This document shows positions 48,292-64,000 of a stretch of 64,000 nt of DNA, piece by piece. The stretch's first letter is position 1; each line of letters starts with the position of its first letter. Origin of the DNA: Scatophagus argus (taxonomy: Eukaryota; Chordata; Actinopteri; Scatophagidae); assembly GCF_020382885.2 (NCBI RefSeq), contig NC_058512.1:938501-1002500 (forward strand). Reading direction: 5' to 3'. The translations under genes and the position numbers were made by a program. The notes beneath the pieces were generated by a model, which ran no database searches, was not told where the DNA came from, and saw nothing but the letters and a program-made list of their open reading frames with translations.

Positions 48292-49762
48292 GCGTACTGA
48301 TTGTTTTATGCAACGTTCCCTCAGCGTCTCAGCTTGGCCTAAAACTCCCTTTTGCGACAACCTGCTGAGTGTGCTCGTCTGTGAGCGCTCTATATTTAAA
48401 CCGTGTTGATGCTTGCGCTGTTTTCCTGAAGTGAGGCGGGCTCGCAGCGGCGTGACTCAGACACTCGATATTCATGTAATGCTCTCTGGCCGGCGTGTTG
48501 CTGCTCGCTGCAGACGGTCCTGATGGTATCACAGCTCATCGCTTTATCAAAGTGTTTGTTTTGTTGAGGCAAAACACATCAATTACGTCGTCCTGACAGA
48601 AGCTGTCAGTCCGTATTCATCTGCTCCACAGCATAACAGACAGGGGGTGGAAATTACGCCGAGCACTTTATTACAGTAATGATGGCCGCCATTACTGATC
48701 TCAGTTCTGTAAAATGCAAGATTATCAAGTTTGTGGAGCCCAAAGGATTTGTCTTCAAATTGTTTTCTGCGACCAACAGTGGAAAGAAATCAAGATTATT
48801 CCATTTACGGTCACGTAAAGCAGAAAAGCAGCACATCCTCCCATCTGTCGAGCAGGAAAGAGAGAATAACTTTTTGTTTTGCTGAATTACTCTGATCAAC
48901 TGTCAGAATTGTTTGTGATTGGTGAACTTATTAACTAACTAATCCACTCTGTGGTCCAGAGGAAGAGGATGTCTGTTGTCATTGTTGACTAATCTGTCAG
49001 TGTTAAAACATTGTGGAAAAAATGTTTCCTGCAGCCCAAAGTGACGTCTTCAAGTTGTGTCTCTTGTCCAACCAGCAGTCCAAAGCCCAAAGACTCTTCA
49101 GGTGTGATCAGAAAAGACACAAAAAGCAGCAAATCCTGAAGCTGGAATCAGCATTTGTGTGGAAAATGGTGGAAGTGATTCACTTATCGTTACAATAGTT
49201 TGTGGCTAATTTTCTTTTGATCGACTGATTGATTGATTGATTGATTGTTGCGGCTGTATGTGACAGACGGGTGTAAGACGGGTGTGAGTGTCCGTCCATT
49301 AGGACCGTCATGGATGGGGTTTGGAGCTGAGACAATCTGACAGAAAATCACTGATTTCAGCTTCTTAAGTGTGAAGATTTTCAGTTTTTTCTTGTGTCGT
49401 GTCGGAGTAAAGGGAACATTTTGGGGGTTTTGAACGTTTCTGAACGTACGTCTTAATAGCTTTACTGATGCTGAGGGAGATAAAGCACAGAGCAACATTT
49501 TGCAGGGCAGCTTTGAACGGATCGCTGTCGAGGTGGAATTCACACCTGCGTCATCTTCTTACGTCTTCAGGAGGGCCGCCGCCTCCTGAAAGCGAGCACG
49601 CCTCCTCTTTCTTCGCCACGCCGCGATGACGCCGGAGAGCTGCCAAGAAAACCTGTCGTGTGTGTTTGTGTCTGTCTCAGCGTGTGTGAACATCCAGTTA
49701 ACTCGGCGACCCGAGCAGCTTATGCTCCACTTCAGGAGCAAGACACGGGTCACATGGCGCGT

Positions 49763-49798
<36 letters not shown>

Positions 49799-51430
49799 TT
49801 CTGTGTGTTTCATGCCCTGAGGCACACAATAGACTAACAAAAGATTTGTTGACTGCTAATAGAGAATATCACATTCCTTCCAAGAGGATTTAGGGCGTCT
49901 TTCTGAAAGCTCTCCTCCTCCTCCTCCTCAGTTAGAAAAGTCTCATTCTGACAGGTCTGAGTGAGGAGGCTACAGGAGATCAAATGGAGTGTGAGATTAA
50001 AGTGGCTTTTAGAGTGTGTGTGTGTGTGTGTGTGTGTGCTGCTGTTTCCACACAGTCAGTCAGTCATCGTTAGTCACACACACATGATATGTGAGATCAG
50101 CGCTGTGGCTCAGAAATCTGCTTGTCCAGAGTCCGATTTTGCTTGCCCCTTTCAGAAATTCTTTCATTTATTAGAAATGATCAAATGACAACAAGTCAAA
50201 AGTCAGTTCGGTTGATCTTGTCCTCCGCTCTCACACGTTCACCTGATTTCTCCTGAGCAGGTGCTGCTCCGTCCTCAGCTCGTCCCACCGTCAGTTTAAT
50301 TTTCACTTTATTGAGCTGCTGTTTTGCTTGCCCAAAGTGTCATTTTGCTTGCCCAGTCAGTCTTAATTGCTGGCGTCTGCGCTGTGAGTTTGAAAGGGGG
50401 ACCAGTGTGGAAATGCCTTAAAGGAGCTGACCAGACGGCGATCGTTACCACTTTGTTTGGAAGTAAAACTGAAAAGTTGAGGCAGGAAGTTGGTGTGTAG
50501 ATGGAGCTGCCTGTGACAGATGGATGTCCCGTCCCGTAAAGGTCTTCTGTGCTGCCACGTAGCACCTGTGTGTGAAGCATCCAGCACCGCGAGGTCCTGG
50601 TTTGGATGATGTCGAGCTTCAGGTGTTTGTCTTTGTGCGGTGTGACGAGGCTCTCGGTCCTCTGCGCTGTCAGCGTGGCCTCTGGGTGAAGACAACCCTG
50701 GGATCTGTTCGCTTAAACCATGACTTCCATTTTTATGAAGAACTGTCCATAATAGCAATATGAAGTACTTCAAAGGCCAGTGTACGCGAGGCTTCGTCGT
50801 GTTGTCGGCGTGGACATGTGCCTGTCACGTTCCTCTGAGGTGTTTCCTGCCTGCTCGTCCTGTTTCATCTCCAGACGAGCCGGAAGTTCTCTGGTGAGCG
50901 GTTGAAACAAATTCCTGTCTCTCACATGTGGTTTCTCAAAACCTCCAGATGTTTTTGGGTTTTTTTCCCATACAGCGTGAGGTGGAGCCAAACTCATCAC
51001 TCTTCATTATTTGCATTCTGACAAGCCCGGCGTTTCACTTCCTCCTGAGGGCACCGTAACCCCCTGAGGAAGCCGGGTTTCTGGGTGTGTCGGGGGGGAT
51101 GCAGCCGCGGCGAATGGACGGGCCCGCCAACAGACAATGTGTTGCCTGTCTGTGCGTGCATGGCGGTTAAACTCTGCCTCATGGCATGACGTGACGCCCA
51201 CACACGGTCCAGTCTTGGTATTTGAACGTGGTGTTCATACATGTTTCTGTTCTGCCGTCTTTTGTCGTGTTTGTTTCTGTGTGCATGTTGACTCGCCACC
51301 ACAGAATCCTAAAACCAGTTTATCTTCTTCTCGTCATGCGTGTGCGTGTGTGTGAGCTGCAGTGTGTGGCTGATGCTTTTTTTTTTTTAAATGATTTTAA
51401 CCCCAGCGATTGCGTTCTGTTCTCTTGCAG
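45031..51430 (+). other. Presumed mef2c 5' intron or upstream region; no other gene
   Basis: CA/GT runs lie at about 48259-48289, 49766-49797 and 50014-50038. CAGGGCCGGATTCACTGATT at 45644 resembles an end of a DNA element, but no partner was found. No protein-coding exon was recognised on either strand. Confidence 0.4.
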
Positions 51431-51527
51431 GAGCCAGCAGTTTGGGATTGAAAAGTGAAATCTGAAAGTCGATCGAAGGAGCCAAAGAAGAAGACGTTTG
51501 TGAGGAAACACAGAAAAAACAGCCAGA
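51431..51527 (+). other. mef2c: 5'UTR part of the first coding mef2c exon
   Basis: TTCTCTTGCAG ending at 51430 is a good acceptor. The 97 bases between it and the ATG at 51528 form a purine-rich leader, as expected when the MADS-box start exon is preceded by non-coding exons. Confidence 0.6.
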
Positions 51528-63113
<11,586 letters not shown>

Positions 63114-64000
63114 TGGGAGGCGGCCTACAACAGAGGAGGGGAGGGGCTGTTAGCAAAGTTACCTTATAGTGTTATTATTATTATTATTATTATCATATTC
63201 TTCCTGTACTGAGTGGGTGTGTTATATGTGTAACATGTACATGGGGGGGCTGGGGGGGTCGGATACAGTGATGTCCTGCTGTATTTACCACACGCGCTGT
63301 AGCTGGACAGCACAGTATTTATCAGTCAAAGTCCTTCACTGCAGCTGGTCAGTCAAAAGCGACTTCCTCCGACTCACAGCAAAGTCTAACCGAGCACGGC
63401 ATTAATCACACGTACGCTCAGAGCAGCCAATCAGAGACGAGGATTTGCCCTACGTTACCTGAGCTTTACGCATGATTCAAGTTCTGTTCAGTTCATTTTG
63501 ATTCGTGTGTGAAGTCACGAGTAGCAACTCGCACACGAAGAACATCAGTCTGATGTATTTACACCCCAGTAAATCTGCAGGCTAAATGCAGTCTGTTTTT
63601 CATATTCTGACGACTTGTCACGACTCGTGATGTTTTGTGCAACTCGCATCAGAAGCTGTTTTTATCCTGAAGCCTGCGAGTCGGAGTAAAACCGAAGTCT
63701 AAAAAGTTCCTTCAGTTTGGTAAAACGTCCAGGACAAACGTGTACTGAAGCAGCGGGCGAGTGTGTCGGTGTACATGTACTGCGTGTTTTGTGTGTGTGT
63801 GTTTGGGGGGGGGGGGGGGGGGGTGTAAGTAAATAACAAATATGTTACATGCACATCGACGTATGTGCACATGTATGCAAACTAACTGAAAGGTAAAGTG
63901 AAGAAGAAGAAGTCTGGTACTCTGAACGCTGAAGCTACTGGTGAGTTTAATAACACGTGGATCGTCCGAGCTGAGCCGCGCCGCGCCGCGCCACGCCGCG
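63114..64000 (+). other. mef2c: mef2c 3'UTR/flank to window end
   Basis: Starts with a short ATT repeat (63170-63193). Further on are a run of about 18 Gs (near 63805-63822) and, at the edge, a GCCGC repeat (63974-64000). No AATAAA was found, so the 3' end may lie beyond the window or use a variant signal. Confidence 0.5.

Overview
This window reads as a ray-finned (probably percomorph) teleost chromosome. The genes have short introns and vertebrate exon structures. CA/GT microsatellites are dense. A fish tRNA-derived SINE, tails of a 5'-truncated LINE and hAT-type DNA elements are present. No bacterial or organellar features, CRISPR arrays, rRNA or stand-alone tRNA genes were seen.

Layout. 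(1) 2269-5245, minus strand: hapln1, the link protein that locks aggrecan/versican onto hyaluronan, five coding exons, 353 residues. (2) About 5.3-19.7 kb: no gene recognised; microsatellites, dispersed repeats, one SINE and one LINE 3' fragment. (3) 19844-21529, plus strand: an intronless RING/B-box/coiled-coil/PRY-SPRY TRIM gene with ISRE-like elements directly upstream. (4) 22385-24348, plus strand: cetn3 (centrin-3), five exons, 167 residues, with an RFX X-box-like site and CCAAT boxes upstream. (5) 26017-36592: two near-identical hAT-like non-autonomous elements enclosing a 9,244-bp segment. Their 8-bp flanks are exchanged between the two elements. Near the right end of the segment lies an unrecognised single-exon 942-codon ORF (32455-35283, minus) with its own TATA box, 12 tandem 42-54-residue repeats and an 11-residue-periodic C-terminal half. 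Beside it are a shortened, SINE-interrupted paralog and a three-unit satellite. (6) About 44.9-63.1 kb, plus strand: mef2c. A possible 5' non-coding exon lies at about 45.0 kb and nine coding exons run 51528-63113 (475 residues), followed by 3' sequence to the window edge.

How it fits together. hapln1, cetn3 and mef2c are linked in other vertebrates (human 5q14), so the region is a compacted version of a conserved neighbourhood. The exon joins given for these three genes keep the reading frame throughout and give lengths within two residues of the human proteins. The TRIM gene and the hAT-bounded segment look like later arrivals. The most unusual object is the hAT-bounded segment. Its flank pattern is what homologous recombination of a circular (or tandemly duplicated) DNA with a resident element would leave, and its cargo is a coding-looking gene I cannot assign to any family. 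The mef2c copy also shows a changed MADS N-terminus, only an alpha2-type exon, no visible alpha1 or beta exon, and a splice donor embedded in a GT microsatellite.

All identifications come from reading the sequence against remembered family features. No searches were run.
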